Positions 17,211 through 24,833 of a DNA stretch of 64,000 nt are shown in pieces (the first letter of the stretch is position 1; each line of letters starts with the position of its first letter). The notes under the pieces are model-generated. The model ran no database searches. It was not told the origin of the DNA and was given only the letters and a program-made list of their open reading frames with translations. The stretch is from an uncultured Alphaproteobacteria bacterium. GTDB lineage: Bacteria > Pseudomonadota > Alphaproteobacteria > UBA11222. The stretch lies in contig CAMYID010000012.1 in assembly GCA_947258435.1 (NCBI GenBank), positions 62,001 through 126,000 on the forward strand, given 5' to 3'. Made by a program: the position numbers and the translations under genes.

Positions 17211-18097
17211 GTGATGGCTCCATCCGGGTTGACGAGTTTTTCGAAGGCGTCATTACCGTTCAGTGAGGCGAAAGCGCGTTCGGCTTTGGCGGTCTCACGG
17301 TAGTTGTCAGAATGTGCGATCACCGTCTGCAGGTCTGAAAGCGCTTCTGTCGGCATTTCCATCGCGGCATAGGCACAGGCGCGCTGATACAAGGCATGCG
17401 GATTGGCGGGATCGCGCCTGATGGCCTGGTTTGTCAGGCTTAGCGCCCATTGCGGCTCGTCCAGTTCGAGTGCGGCATCTGCCTTGAAGGACAGTGCTTC
17501 GGAGTCTTCGGGGCGTATCTGCAGAATTTCATCATAGATTGCGATTTTCGCTGCCGGGGTCAATTCCTGGCTGGCGCGCAGCCACAGTGAATGAATTTCA
17601 TTGGTTTCGTCAATTTCACGCTGTGTCGCGATCAGATTTTCCGATTTTTCCTGCAATTCCTGCTCAATCAGGTTAAGCCGTTCGGCATAGCCTTCCACCA
17701 GCTCGCCAACCTTCGCCTCGGCGATTTCATTAATCCGGTTACGGACATCGCGCAGTGAATTCCATCCCAGGAAAACAAGCAAAGTCATCACAGCGGTGAT
17801 AACAAAGAAAAACAATTCTACGGCATTACGGGCATAGCCCGCAGCTTCATGCGCAATCTCATATTCGCGGCTGATCTGGCGTTCGATCATCTGGGCGCGG
17901 CTGCGCTCGAATTCCGAACGCAGATTACGGATCTCATCCAGCAGATAACGTGCCGTAAATGGCGAATAAAGCGGTGCATCCGGGGCATCGATGGGGGTGT
18001 CGATAATTCCTTTTGCCGGCGCTTGCAACGCGGCGGGCGCTTCTTCGGCTGGTCCAGGCTCGACCGATTCTTGCGCGGCGGCGGTTGCAGGGGACAT
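17207..18097 (-). CDS. membrane-anchored TPR/coiled-coil protein coupled to a symporter
   Basis: A 296-residue protein. Residues 1-45 are rich in Pro, Ala and Glu, residues 48-90 are helical and charged, one transmembrane helix spans about 92-112 (AVELFFFVITAVMTLLVFLG), a coiled coil covers 115-165, and TPR-like helices fill the rest (PAAKIAIYDEILQIRPED, ALSLTNQAIRRDPANPHALY). Its stop overlaps the start of the sodium symporter, which suggests a joint function such as assembly or regulation of the carrier. Translation read upstream of the annotated ATG gives a signal-peptide-like stretch (CQIFSIALVAGVTVMSPATA) but no ATG, GTG or TTG, so the real start is uncertain. Confidence 0.75.
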   Translation of the reverse strand: MSPATAAAQESVEPGPAEEAPAALQAPAKGIIDTPIDAPDAPLYSPFTARYLLDEIRNLRSEFERSRAQMIERQISREYEIAHEAAGYARNAVELFFFVITAVMTLLVFLGWNSLRDVRNRINEIAEAKVGELVEGYAERLNLIEQELQEKSENLIATQREIDETNEIHSLWLRASQELTPAAKIAIYDEILQIRPEDSEALSFKADAALELDEPQWALSLTNQAIRRDPANPHALYQRACAYAAMEMPTEALSDLQTVIAHSDNYRETAKAERAFASLNGNDAFEKLVNPDGAIT

Positions 18098-18324
18098 GAC
18101 GGTAACCCCCGCAACCAGAGCAATGGAAAATATCTGACAACGCCAGGTAAAAGCCGTTTGTCGCTGATGACCCCTAAAAGAGATTTTTCCTACCCCCGGA
18201 AATTTGTTTTCAAACCATCAGTCTACGGTAAACGACCATTGAGCCGACCGATGGTGTATAACGCAGTTTACGTTGGCTATCCTGCCAGAAAACGCGGCCA
18301 GTGCCAAATCAGGCAGGGATATGC

Positions 18325-19167
18325 CTAGCTATTCCGTGCCGTGACGATCCAGGTCGCCGCATCCATTTGCAGCCCCTGTTCACCGAAGTCCGGTTTTACG
18401 GCTTCTGTCACCGCATCGCGGACGCGGGTTTGTGTGGCCGCGTCCTCTTCTGCCAGCATAAGCCGTAACGGCCCGATACCGAGCAGAAAGCCTACCGCAT
18501 CCTCAAGCCCCATTCCCTTGCCAATGGTGATTTTCGCATCATGGGGCTCAAGACCGATCTCCGTGAAACCGGCGGTGCTGAGTATACGCTCAACCCTCGC
18601 CGCATCCCCGAAGGAGAAAGGTCCCGGATCTTCCGGTCCCGCCGGTTCGGGCATCTGAATATGCTCGGCAGCGACCATCAGGCTTTTCAGCACCCAGGGG
18701 TTTTCGCGCACCGGTCGCCACACCACATTGCAAAGCCGGCCTTGCGGTGTCAGTGCGCGGCGCATGTTCGAGAAGGCGGCCACCGGATCGTCGAAGAACA
18801 TAACCCCAAAGCGCGAGAAGATCAGATCCGCACTGCCCGCCTCGAAATCATGGGTCGTCGCGTCGGCTTTCCGGAATGAAATATTGTTTCGCCCCTGCGC
18901 GCGCGCCTGTGCCCGCGCCAGCATGGGGTCAGATATATCGATGCCCGTGACCTGCCCGTCCGGACCGACACGGTCGGCAATCGTAAGGCTTGTATCCCCG
19001 CATCCGCAACCGATATCAAGGACGCGTTCGCCCGGCGCAATACCCGCCCGGTCCTGCCCCGCCAGGCCAAGTGGCGCGAGCATCGCATCGAGCAATGCCT
19101 GTTCCTCGGTCCAGCGCTGACCGATATCCCCGTTCCAGATGTCGATCTGCTCGCTATTATCCGTCAT
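18325..19167 (-). CDS. class I SAM-dependent methyltransferase
   Basis: A 280-residue methyltransferase of the UbiE/Coq5-like group. The opening IDIWNGDIGQRWTEEQ is typical of this subgroup, motif I is VLDIGCGCGDTSL (residues 49-61), and GIDISDPMLARAQARA gives motif II. SADLIFSRFGVMFFDD and ALTPQGRLCNVVWR complete the set. It lies 26 bp downstream of the SDR gene and is the last gene of the acyl-CoA dehydrogenase operon, so its acceptor may be an intermediate of that pathway; this is inference. A 227-bp gap without recognisable features separates it from the TPR gene. Confidence 0.88.
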   Translation of the reverse strand: MTDNSEQIDIWNGDIGQRWTEEQALLDAMLAPLGLAGQDRAGIAPGERVLDIGCGCGDTSLTIADRVGPDGQVTGIDISDPMLARAQARAQGRNNISFRKADATTHDFEAGSADLIFSRFGVMFFDDPVAAFSNMRRALTPQGRLCNVVWRPVRENPWVLKSLMVAAEHIQMPEPAGPEDPGPFSFGDAARVERILSTAGFTEIGLEPHDAKITIGKGMGLEDAVGFLLGIGPLRLMLAEEDAATQTRVRDAVTEAVKPDFGEQGLQMDAATWIVTARNS

Positions 19168-19193
19168 TGCTGTGTGACCTTCCCGATTTTGGT

Positions 19194-19988
19194 TTACGCG
19201 CTGAGCCCGCCATCGACGACGACCGAGGCCCCCGTCATGGGTTGTGAGCGTGAGGACAGGAGATGCCCGATCTGATTGGCCAGTTCTTCAGGCGTCGCGA
19301 ACCGGCCAAGCGGTGTGCCACCCTTGGCCATGGCATCGAACGCCGCTTCATTACCGCCCATCTTGTCCGATAATGAATCGAAAAAGGGCAGCCCGTTCCA
19401 GATCGGTGTTTTGACCCCGCCGGGCAGGACCACATTGACCCGGATCTGATCGCGCGCGCCTTCGCGGGCGGCAACTTTGGTAAGCTGAACCGCCCCGGCT
19501 TTCGCCGCGGCATAGGGGCCTGCGCCCTGTTCCGCCTTGACCGCGGCAACCGAGGCGATGACGACCATTGCGCCGCCGCGCCCGCCTTCGCCGATTATCC
19601 CAAGCCCGGTCTTCAGCGTCAGGAAGACCCCGTCCAGATTGACCGCGATGACGCGCCGCCATTCCTCGAAACTGCATTTGACGAGAGGTCCGCCCGCCGG
19701 GATGCCCGCATTTGCGACCGCATAATCGAGCCGGCCGAATTTTTCCGCGATCTGCGCAGCGGCCTGATCCCAGGCTTGTGGGTCCGCCACATCCTGCGCA
19801 AGGCAGAGCAGGCGATCGTCAGGCAGGCCGAGTTCATCGCGAATGCGGGCCAGATTGTCCGTATTCCATTCCATCAGCACAAGCCCATGCACCCCCTCGG
19901 CGGCAAGCAGCCGTGCGGTGGCCGCGCCGATCCCCGATCCCGCGCCGGTAATAAGCGCTACCGCCCCGGGGTTATCGTCAAACATCAT
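19194..19988 (-). CDS. short-chain dehydrogenase/reductase (SDR)
   Basis: A 264-residue classical SDR, an NAD(P)-dependent alcohol/ketone oxidoreductase. The cofactor motif TGAGSGIG (residues 14-21), NAGIP, the catalytic serine in VIASVAAV and the YAAAK catalytic pair are all present. The C-terminal LLSSRSQPMTGASVVVDGG is usual. I use the first of two adjacent ATGs (19988), which has GGAA seven bases upstream. The much longer open frame reading into the next gene is not coding. It lies 77 bp downstream of an acyl-CoA dehydrogenase gene and probably oxidises a hydroxyacyl or alcohol intermediate in the same route. Confidence 0.92.
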   Translation of the reverse strand: MMFDDNPGAVALITGAGSGIGAATARLLAAEGVHGLVLMEWNTDNLARIRDELGLPDDRLLCLAQDVADPQAWDQAAAQIAEKFGRLDYAVANAGIPAGGPLVKCSFEEWRRVIAVNLDGVFLTLKTGLGIIGEGGRGGAMVVIASVAAVKAEQGAGPYAAAKAGAVQLTKVAAREGARDQIRVNVVLPGGVKTPIWNGLPFFDSLSDKMGGNEAAFDAMAKGGTPLGRFATPEELANQIGHLLSSRSQPMTGASVVVDGGLSA

Positions 19989-20065
19989 AGCTGTGTTCCG
20001 TTCTGAATGCGTTTGTTCTGTCGCTACCTGACTGGGGATACCGAAACCAATTGGGGAAACCGAAA

Positions 20066-21253
20066 CTAATTGGGGAAACCCACAAGTTGCCGTGCCATCA
20101 CCACGCGCTGGATCTGGCCTGTCCCTTCGACGATATCCATCGCTTTCATGTCGCGGTACAGTTTCTCGATCATGTGATCGCCGCGTCCGCCGACAAGCCC
20201 CAACAATTCCATCCCCAGGCTTGCCGCTTCCATCCCGACCTGCGGGGCAAGCGCCTTGCACATGGAGGCCTCGACGATATTGGGCATCTGATGATCGGCA
20301 AGCCAGGCAGCCTTGAAAGTCAGCAGGCGGCACATTTTCACCTTGCGGTGCATCCGTTCCAGCCGGTCGCGCACCCGCACATCACCAAGCAGGTCATTAT
20401 CGCGCGCAAAGCGCATGGCCTCATCCACCGCGGCGCGCGCCATCCCCACCGCCATTGCGGCGATCATCGGGCGGGTCGAATTGAAGGTCTTCATTGCGCC
20501 TTTGAAACCCTTGCCGCCGGTATAATAATCCTCGCCACCGACGAGATTTTCCGCCGGGACACGGCAATCGCTGAGCACGAAAGAGGTCGACTCATAGCCC
20601 TTGATGCCGGTCTTTTTCTCGATATGGAAATTACCAAGTCCGGGGGTTCCCTTTTCGACGATGAAGGCGCGGTGCCCGTCACGGCCAAGCGAAGGATCGA
20701 TCGTCGCCCAGACCAGTATCCAGTCAGCCCGGCTCGACGCACCGGAAAAGGATTTATTGCCGTTAAGGATCCAATGCTTGCCATCCTTGACGCAGCGGGT
20801 GCGAATACCCGCCACATCCGAGCCCGCGCCCGGTTCCGTCATCGCAAAGGCCGCCCAGCGTGGCCTGTCGGGGTCGATGAAGGGGCCAAGAAAGCGCGCT
20901 TTCTGTTCTTCTGTCCCCATGGCGATCAGCGGGCCTTCGCCAAGCCCCGGGCTTGGCCCCGATACGGCGACACCCCGGTCCCAGTAGGACATTTCTTCTG
21001 AAACGAGCAGGGTGCTGCGGGTATTTCCGGGCTTGCCTGTATCCTTTTTCCTTTCCGGTTCGCCGGGCTTTTTGGGGCGCCAGCGGGTGCGACCCATGCC
21101 CATCTTGTGCAGCATCCTGAAATACTCATGATCGGGCGGCAGCGGGCGGCCCAGCCGGTCGCATTCAAGCCCGAGCGGACGGATATAATTCTTGCCCAGC
21201 GCATGCACCCGTTCGAGGCGCGCCTGTGTCGGCTTGTCGATTGTGAAATCCAT
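20066..21253 (-). CDS. acyl-CoA dehydrogenase (catalytically complete member of a pair)
   Basis: A 395-residue FAD-dependent acyl-CoA dehydrogenase. It shows AFAMTEPGAGSDVAGI and the WILNGNKSFSGASSRADWI signature, and the C-terminal IVEGTGQIQR motif puts the likely catalytic base at Glu376. It introduces a 2,3-double bond into an acyl-CoA, passing electrons to ETF. Its ATG overlaps the TGA of the upstream acyl-CoA dehydrogenase gene, a sign of translational coupling and of a possible hetero-oligomer. The residues around 60-85 include an unusual lysine-rich loop (KKPGEPERKKDTGKPG), which I have not seen in standard fatty-acid members. Confidence 0.92.
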   Translation of the reverse strand: MDFTIDKPTQARLERVHALGKNYIRPLGLECDRLGRPLPPDHEYFRMLHKMGMGRTRWRPKKPGEPERKKDTGKPGNTRSTLLVSEEMSYWDRGVAVSGPSPGLGEGPLIAMGTEEQKARFLGPFIDPDRPRWAAFAMTEPGAGSDVAGIRTRCVKDGKHWILNGNKSFSGASSRADWILVWATIDPSLGRDGHRAFIVEKGTPGLGNFHIEKKTGIKGYESTSFVLSDCRVPAENLVGGEDYYTGGKGFKGAMKTFNSTRPMIAAMAVGMARAAVDEAMRFARDNDLLGDVRVRDRLERMHRKVKMCRLLTFKAAWLADHQMPNIVEASMCKALAPQVGMEAASLGMELLGLVGGRGDHMIEKLYRDMKAMDIVEGTGQIQRVVMARQLVGFPN

Positions 21254-22338
21254 CAGGCTTCAACCTCCGTCAGCTGGATCGGAAGATCGCAGTCGAAATA
21301 GGTCTGCCCGATATCCTCGCGGGCGCGGTCGATCCCGCCATAGAGCAGCCCCAGCGCGCGGCATTCGCGCATATATTTTTCTACCGGCAGATCTGCCATA
21401 AAGCCCGGCCCGCCCAGAATTTGCAGGGCGTTTGGCCCGATATAGGCGGCCTGTTCGGCGGCTTCGACGAATGCCTGCGCGGCGGCAACCTCGAAGCTGC
21501 GCCCCTGATCGGCGCGGCTTGCCGCTTCCTGGGTCAGGATACGCGCCCCTTCAAGAGCCGCGTTCATTTCCACAATCAGAAAGGCAAGTCCCTGATGATG
21601 GGCGATTGGTTTGCCGAAGGCGACCCGGTCCATGGCATATTCGCGCGAATAGATACAGGCGGTGCGCATCACCCCGCATAAAAGGGCCGCCGCGCTGAGC
21701 CGGGCACGAGCGAGCGCCCGTGCAGCACCGGCTTTATCCTGCCACTGCGCGGCAATCGGCGCATGATCGAGCCGGATTTCAGACGCACCGGCGCAACGCA
21801 GTCCCGATCCTTTCAGTTTTTCAAGCGTGATGCCATCGCTGACGAGCAGCGCCCCCTCGGGTGTCAGGATGGCAAGCAGATCGATCCGGTCCGCCGGAAC
21901 CCAGGGGATGGTGCCGCTGACAGTCTGCGTCCCGATATCAAGGTGCGCTTCATCGGCTAGCACCAGCACCGCACGCGCGCCATCCTGTTCAAGCAGCGGC
22001 AGGCAATATTGCTCAACCGCACTTTCGCCGCCCAGCTCGCTGATCGGATAAAGTGCCGCGCCAAGCGGGTCGAGCGCGATGGCCGATCCGGCATCCCCTG
22101 CGGCCAGTTCTTCCAGCACGGTGATTCTGGCGACCGCGCCAAGCCCGGCACCGCCCAGCTCCTCTGGAATTTCAAGTGCGCCGAGCCCGATCTCGGCAAA
22201 GGCCGCCCGGTGATCCGTGGCGACTTCACGCGCGGCTTCGAAGTCACGCTGCGCGGGGTTAAGTATCTCTGTCGCGAATTTCCGCGCGGTGTCCTGAATG
22301 AGGGTAAGCTCTTCCCCCGGATCGAGATCGATCATCAT
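21253..22338 (-). CDS. acyl-CoA dehydrogenase-like protein lacking the usual C-terminal glutamate
   Basis: A 361-residue acyl-CoA dehydrogenase-fold protein. The N-terminal domain (LTLIQDTARKFATEIL, EIPEELGGAGLGAVA) and the C-terminal helix bundle (GKPIAHHQGLAFLIVEMNAAL, LGGPGFMADLPVEKYMRECRALGLLYGG) are clear. Where the partner gene has VEGTGQIQ, this protein reads YGGIDRAR near residue 334, so the usual catalytic glutamate is missing. Proteins of this type often form a heterotetramer with a complete subunit, as in the actinobacterial FadE28-FadE29 and ChsE1-ChsE2 pairs. The ATGA overlap with the following gene supports that model here. Activity on its own is doubtful. Confidence 0.88.
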   Translation of the reverse strand: MMIDLDPGEELTLIQDTARKFATEILNPAQRDFEAAREVATDHRAAFAEIGLGALEIPEELGGAGLGAVARITVLEELAAGDAGSAIALDPLGAALYPISELGGESAVEQYCLPLLEQDGARAVLVLADEAHLDIGTQTVSGTIPWVPADRIDLLAILTPEGALLVSDGITLEKLKGSGLRCAGASEIRLDHAPIAAQWQDKAGAARALARARLSAAALLCGVMRTACIYSREYAMDRVAFGKPIAHHQGLAFLIVEMNAALEGARILTQEAASRADQGRSFEVAAAQAFVEAAEQAAYIGPNALQILGGPGFMADLPVEKYMRECRALGLLYGGIDRAREDIGQTYFDCDLPIQLTEVEA

Positions 22339-22401
22339 ATCCCTCCCGCCAAAGGCCAGAGGCGGCGGCGCGTCCGGCCGCCACCAGCCACAAAGATATG
22401 C

Positions 22402-23193
22402 CTATTTGCCGGCGAAATTCGCGGGACGGCGTTCGGCGGTTGCCTTGATGCCTTCCTTGGCGTCTTCGGTCCGCATCAGCCAGTTTTGTTCCTGCAGCTC
22501 ACGGTCGGTTGCGGCGCGCACCCGGTCTGCTAGTCCCATGCGCAGCGTTTCGCGGACAGATACAACCGCAAGCGGGGCGGAAGCCGCCAGTTCGCGTGCG
22601 AACGCCTGCGCCGCGCTACGCACCTCTTCCTTCGGCACCAGCCGGTCGACCATGCCCATTTCCTTTGCCTCTTCCGCCTTCACCCGGCGGCCGGTATAGA
22701 ACATGTCATAGGCGTTCTGCTGACCGATCAGGGCAGGTAATGTGTGGGTCAGTCCGAAACCGGGGTGGAAGCCAAGCTGGGTGAAGTTCGCTGAAAAGCG
22801 GGCCTCGGGGCAGGCGACGCGGAAATCGGGTACCAGCGACAGGCCGAGCCCGCCACCGATCGCCGCGCCATTGATTGCGCCGACAATGGGTTTTTTGTTG
22901 GCAAACAGCCGCACCGCCTGATCGTAGAGGTGGCCGCCGCCACCGCCCTCATTCATTCCTTCGGCGCGCGGGCTGCCCTGAAAATTCGCACCGGCGCAGA
23001 AGGCCTTGCCGCCTGAGGCAAGCACGATGGCGCGGCAGGCGGGGTTTTCGTCCAGCGCATCGAAGCAATCAGCCAGCGAGGTCAGCATCTCAAGATCGAA
23101 GAAATTCAGATCCCCATTCTGCATTTCAACGGTGGCTACATAGTCATCCGCCAGATCGACCTCGATCAGCGTGAAATCTCCGAATTTTGCCAT
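22402..23193 (-). CDS. crotonase (enoyl-CoA hydratase/isomerase) family protein
   Basis: A 263-residue crotonase-fold protein. The CoA/oxyanion elements are visible as ASGGKAFCAGANFQG and GAINGAAIGGGLGLSLVPD. The two glutamates used by true enoyl-CoA hydratases are not where expected: the segment that normally reads QPE-x2-G is FTQLGFHPGFGL, and the second site reads THTLP. It may therefore be an isomerase, a hydrolase or another crotonase type rather than a hydratase. It is the first gene of the operon with the two acyl-CoA dehydrogenases, 63 bp upstream of the next. Confidence 0.88.
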   Translation of the reverse strand: MAKFGDFTLIEVDLADDYVATVEMQNGDLNFFDLEMLTSLADCFDALDENPACRAIVLASGGKAFCAGANFQGSPRAEGMNEGGGGGHLYDQAVRLFANKKPIVGAINGAAIGGGLGLSLVPDFRVACPEARFSANFTQLGFHPGFGLTHTLPALIGQQNAYDMFYTGRRVKAEEAKEMGMVDRLVPKEEVRSAAQAFARELAASAPLAVVSVRETLRMGLADRVRAATDRELQEQNWLMRTEDAKEGIKATAERRPANFAGK

Positions 23194-23262
23194 GACGGGC
23201 TCCCCTTACAGTATTTTGGTTTCTTTGCGCCGATGCTAGCAGCGGCAGGGTGGGCGCACAAT

Positions 23263-23322
23263 GTGTTTGCCCTAGTCAAGTGGGTGTTTGCCCTAATCAG
23301 GTGGGTGTTTGCCGCAATCGGG
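23263..23322. repeat. 21-bp tandem repeat, nearly three copies
   Basis: The unit starts GTGTTTGCCCTA and begins at 23263, 23284 and 23305. Copies one and two differ at two positions, and the third diverges after about 17 bases. It lies in the intergenic region upstream of gpmA and could be iterated regulator sites or simple slippage. Confidence 0.75.
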
Positions 23323-23452
23323 CAACTTGCCGCCCGTAGGTGGGCGAAGCGGGCATTGTGGGAGCGGGGCAGGGGCGAAATTTCTGGCCCGGCCGCGCAA
23401 GCTGCGCTAGACCCGGTGCAATAAAACAGCTTCGTACCTGCAATCGCTTGGG

Positions 23453-23496
23453 CCGGAAAACAGTTTGGAAATCTCCGGAAAACAGTTTGGAAATCT
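23453..23496 (+). repeat. perfect 22-bp tandem duplication at the gpmA start
   Basis: Two identical 22-bp copies (23453-23474 and 23475-23496, core AAAACAGTTTGGAAATCT) end one base before the gpmA ATG. Each copy carries a GGAAA-type ribosome-binding site, so the duplication repeats the translation start region. Confidence 0.9.
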
Positions 23497-23497
23497 G

Positions 23498-24220
23498 ATG
23501 ACGACACTCGTAATGATCCGCCATGGGCAAAGCCAATGGAATCTCGAAAACCGCTTTACCGGCTGGCATGATGTGCCACTGACCGATCAGGGCGTGGCCG
23601 AGGCGCGCAAGGCCGGCCAGTTGCTGCGTGAGGGCGGCTACAGCTTCGACCGGGCCTATACCTCTGTTCTGCGGCGTGCAATCCGGACGCTGTGGCTGTG
23701 TCTTGAGGAAATGGACCGGATGTGGATCCCCGAAACCAAGGCGTGGGAGCTCAACGAGCGGCATTACGGTGCGCTACAGGGGCTCAACAAGGCGGAAACG
23801 GCGGAAAAACATGGTGACGAGCAGTTGCATATCTGGCGTCGCAGTTTCGATACGCCGCCGCCGCCGCTTGACGAAAATGACGAACGGCATCCGAAATTCG
23901 ATCCCCGCTACAAGGGATTAAGCCCGGCGCAACTGCCCGCGACCGAATCGCTTAAGACCACACTTGACCGGGTGCTGCCCTATTGGGATGCGGAAATCGC
24001 GCCGCATGTGCGCGCGGGCGAGAATCTCATCGTCGCAGCCCACGGCAACAGCCTGCGTGCGCTTTGCAAGCATCTGCTTGATATTACCGATACTGATATT
24101 CCCGGGCTTGAGATCCCGACCGGCAATCCGTTGGTGTTTGAGCTGAACGACGATTTGTCGGTTCAGAGCTGCCGTTATCTGGATGAAAGCCGCGCGCAAT
24201 CCCTGCCGGAGCCGAAATAA
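23498..24220 (+). CDS. gpmA: 2,3-bisphosphoglycerate-dependent phosphoglycerate mutase
   Basis: A 240-residue dPGM that interconverts 3- and 2-phosphoglycerate in glycolysis. The phospho-histidine motif is [11 protein letters not shown] near the N terminus, followed by [35 protein letters not shown] and the second active-site histidine in [13 protein letters not shown] 23498 matches the family start exactly; the frame upstream only reads through the 22-bp repeat. It stands alone on the + strand between two minus-strand operons. Confidence 0.95.
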   Translation: MTTLVMIRHGQSQWNLENRFTGWHDVPLTDQGVAEARKAGQLLREGGYSFDRAYTSVLRRAIRTLWLCLEEMDRMWIPETKAWELNERHYGALQGLNKAETAEKHGDEQLHIWRRSFDTPPPPLDENDERHPKFDPRYKGLSPAQLPATESLKTTLDRVLPYWDAEIAPHVRAGENLIVAAHGNSLRALCKHLLDITDTDIPGLEIPTGNPLVFELNDDLSVQSCRYLDESRAQSLPEPK

Positions 24221-24288
24221 CGGCCCGAGCTGGCGGCGCATGGTTGTTAGGGGCATTGCACTTACATCGTTGAAGTCGATGTTTGTAT

Positions 24289-24765
24289 TCAGCGCGCGCG
24301 CAAACGCTTTTGCATGAGCGGGAGCGTTCTGCCCCCTATTGAAGCTGAGTTGACCGCGCCGATCAGTTCTGCACCCATCGCGGCATAAAATGGCACGGCA
24401 TTCGGGTCTGCTTCGATATGCATTGTGTCCGCGCCTGCTTGAGCAGCGCGGGTGGTTGCCCAATCGAACATCTGTTTTCCGATACCCTGACCAATACAGC
24501 CTGGATCCACGAATAGTTTGAGTAGCTCACATACCGGCAACTTCTTATCCAATTGGACTACGCCGATGAGTCTCCCTGCGTTGCAGGCAAGGGCGATTTC
24601 TGTCGCCGCCAATTCGGTAGGGCGAAAGGTCAGCTCGTCCCGGCACGCCGCCATGAAATCGGCATCGTAGCCCCAAACCGCCTTTGACTTCAGGCACAAC
24701 GCTGACATCATCTCAAGGTCGGTAAGGCGCGGTGCGCGGAATGCGATCTGCAAACGACCTGTCAT
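24289..24765 (-). CDS. GNAT-family N-acetyltransferase
   Basis: A 158-residue GNAT protein that transfers an acetyl group from acetyl-CoA to an amine. The acetyl-CoA site is seen in the segment LLKLFVDPGCIGQGIGKQMFDWA, where Q-G-I-G-K matches the pyrophosphate-binding loop, and IEADPNAVPFYAAMGAELIG gives the C-terminal motif. The acceptor is unknown. The gene lies between gpmA and an acyl-CoA dehydrogenase gene and has no clear functional link to either. Confidence 0.88.
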   Translation of the reverse strand: MTGRLQIAFRAPRLTDLEMMSALCLKSKAVWGYDADFMAACRDELTFRPTELAATEIALACNAGRLIGVVQLDKKLPVCELLKLFVDPGCIGQGIGKQMFDWATTRAAQAGADTMHIEADPNAVPFYAAMGAELIGAVNSASIGGRTLPLMQKRLRAR

Positions 24766-24833
24766 GACGGGCTTCGCCGGTGCCAGGCGGTACCGGTGTA
24801 CCTGTCGCTGGCCACCGACCGATTGCCGCAGGC

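Larger units (their letters stand above)
23194..23497. other. 304-bp intergenic region between divergent genes with two tandem repeats
   Basis: This is the divergent promoter region of the crotonase operon and gpmA. It holds two unrelated tandem repeats (listed separately) and no reading frame I trust. The longer reverse frame across it only reflects the repeats. Confidence 0.6.

Noticed and set aside
23166-23507. Reverse-strand frame with a seven-residue repeat (ANTHLIR-like)
   Set aside because: The peptide repeat is only the translation of the 21-bp tandem DNA repeat, and the frame overlaps the start of the crotonase gene.
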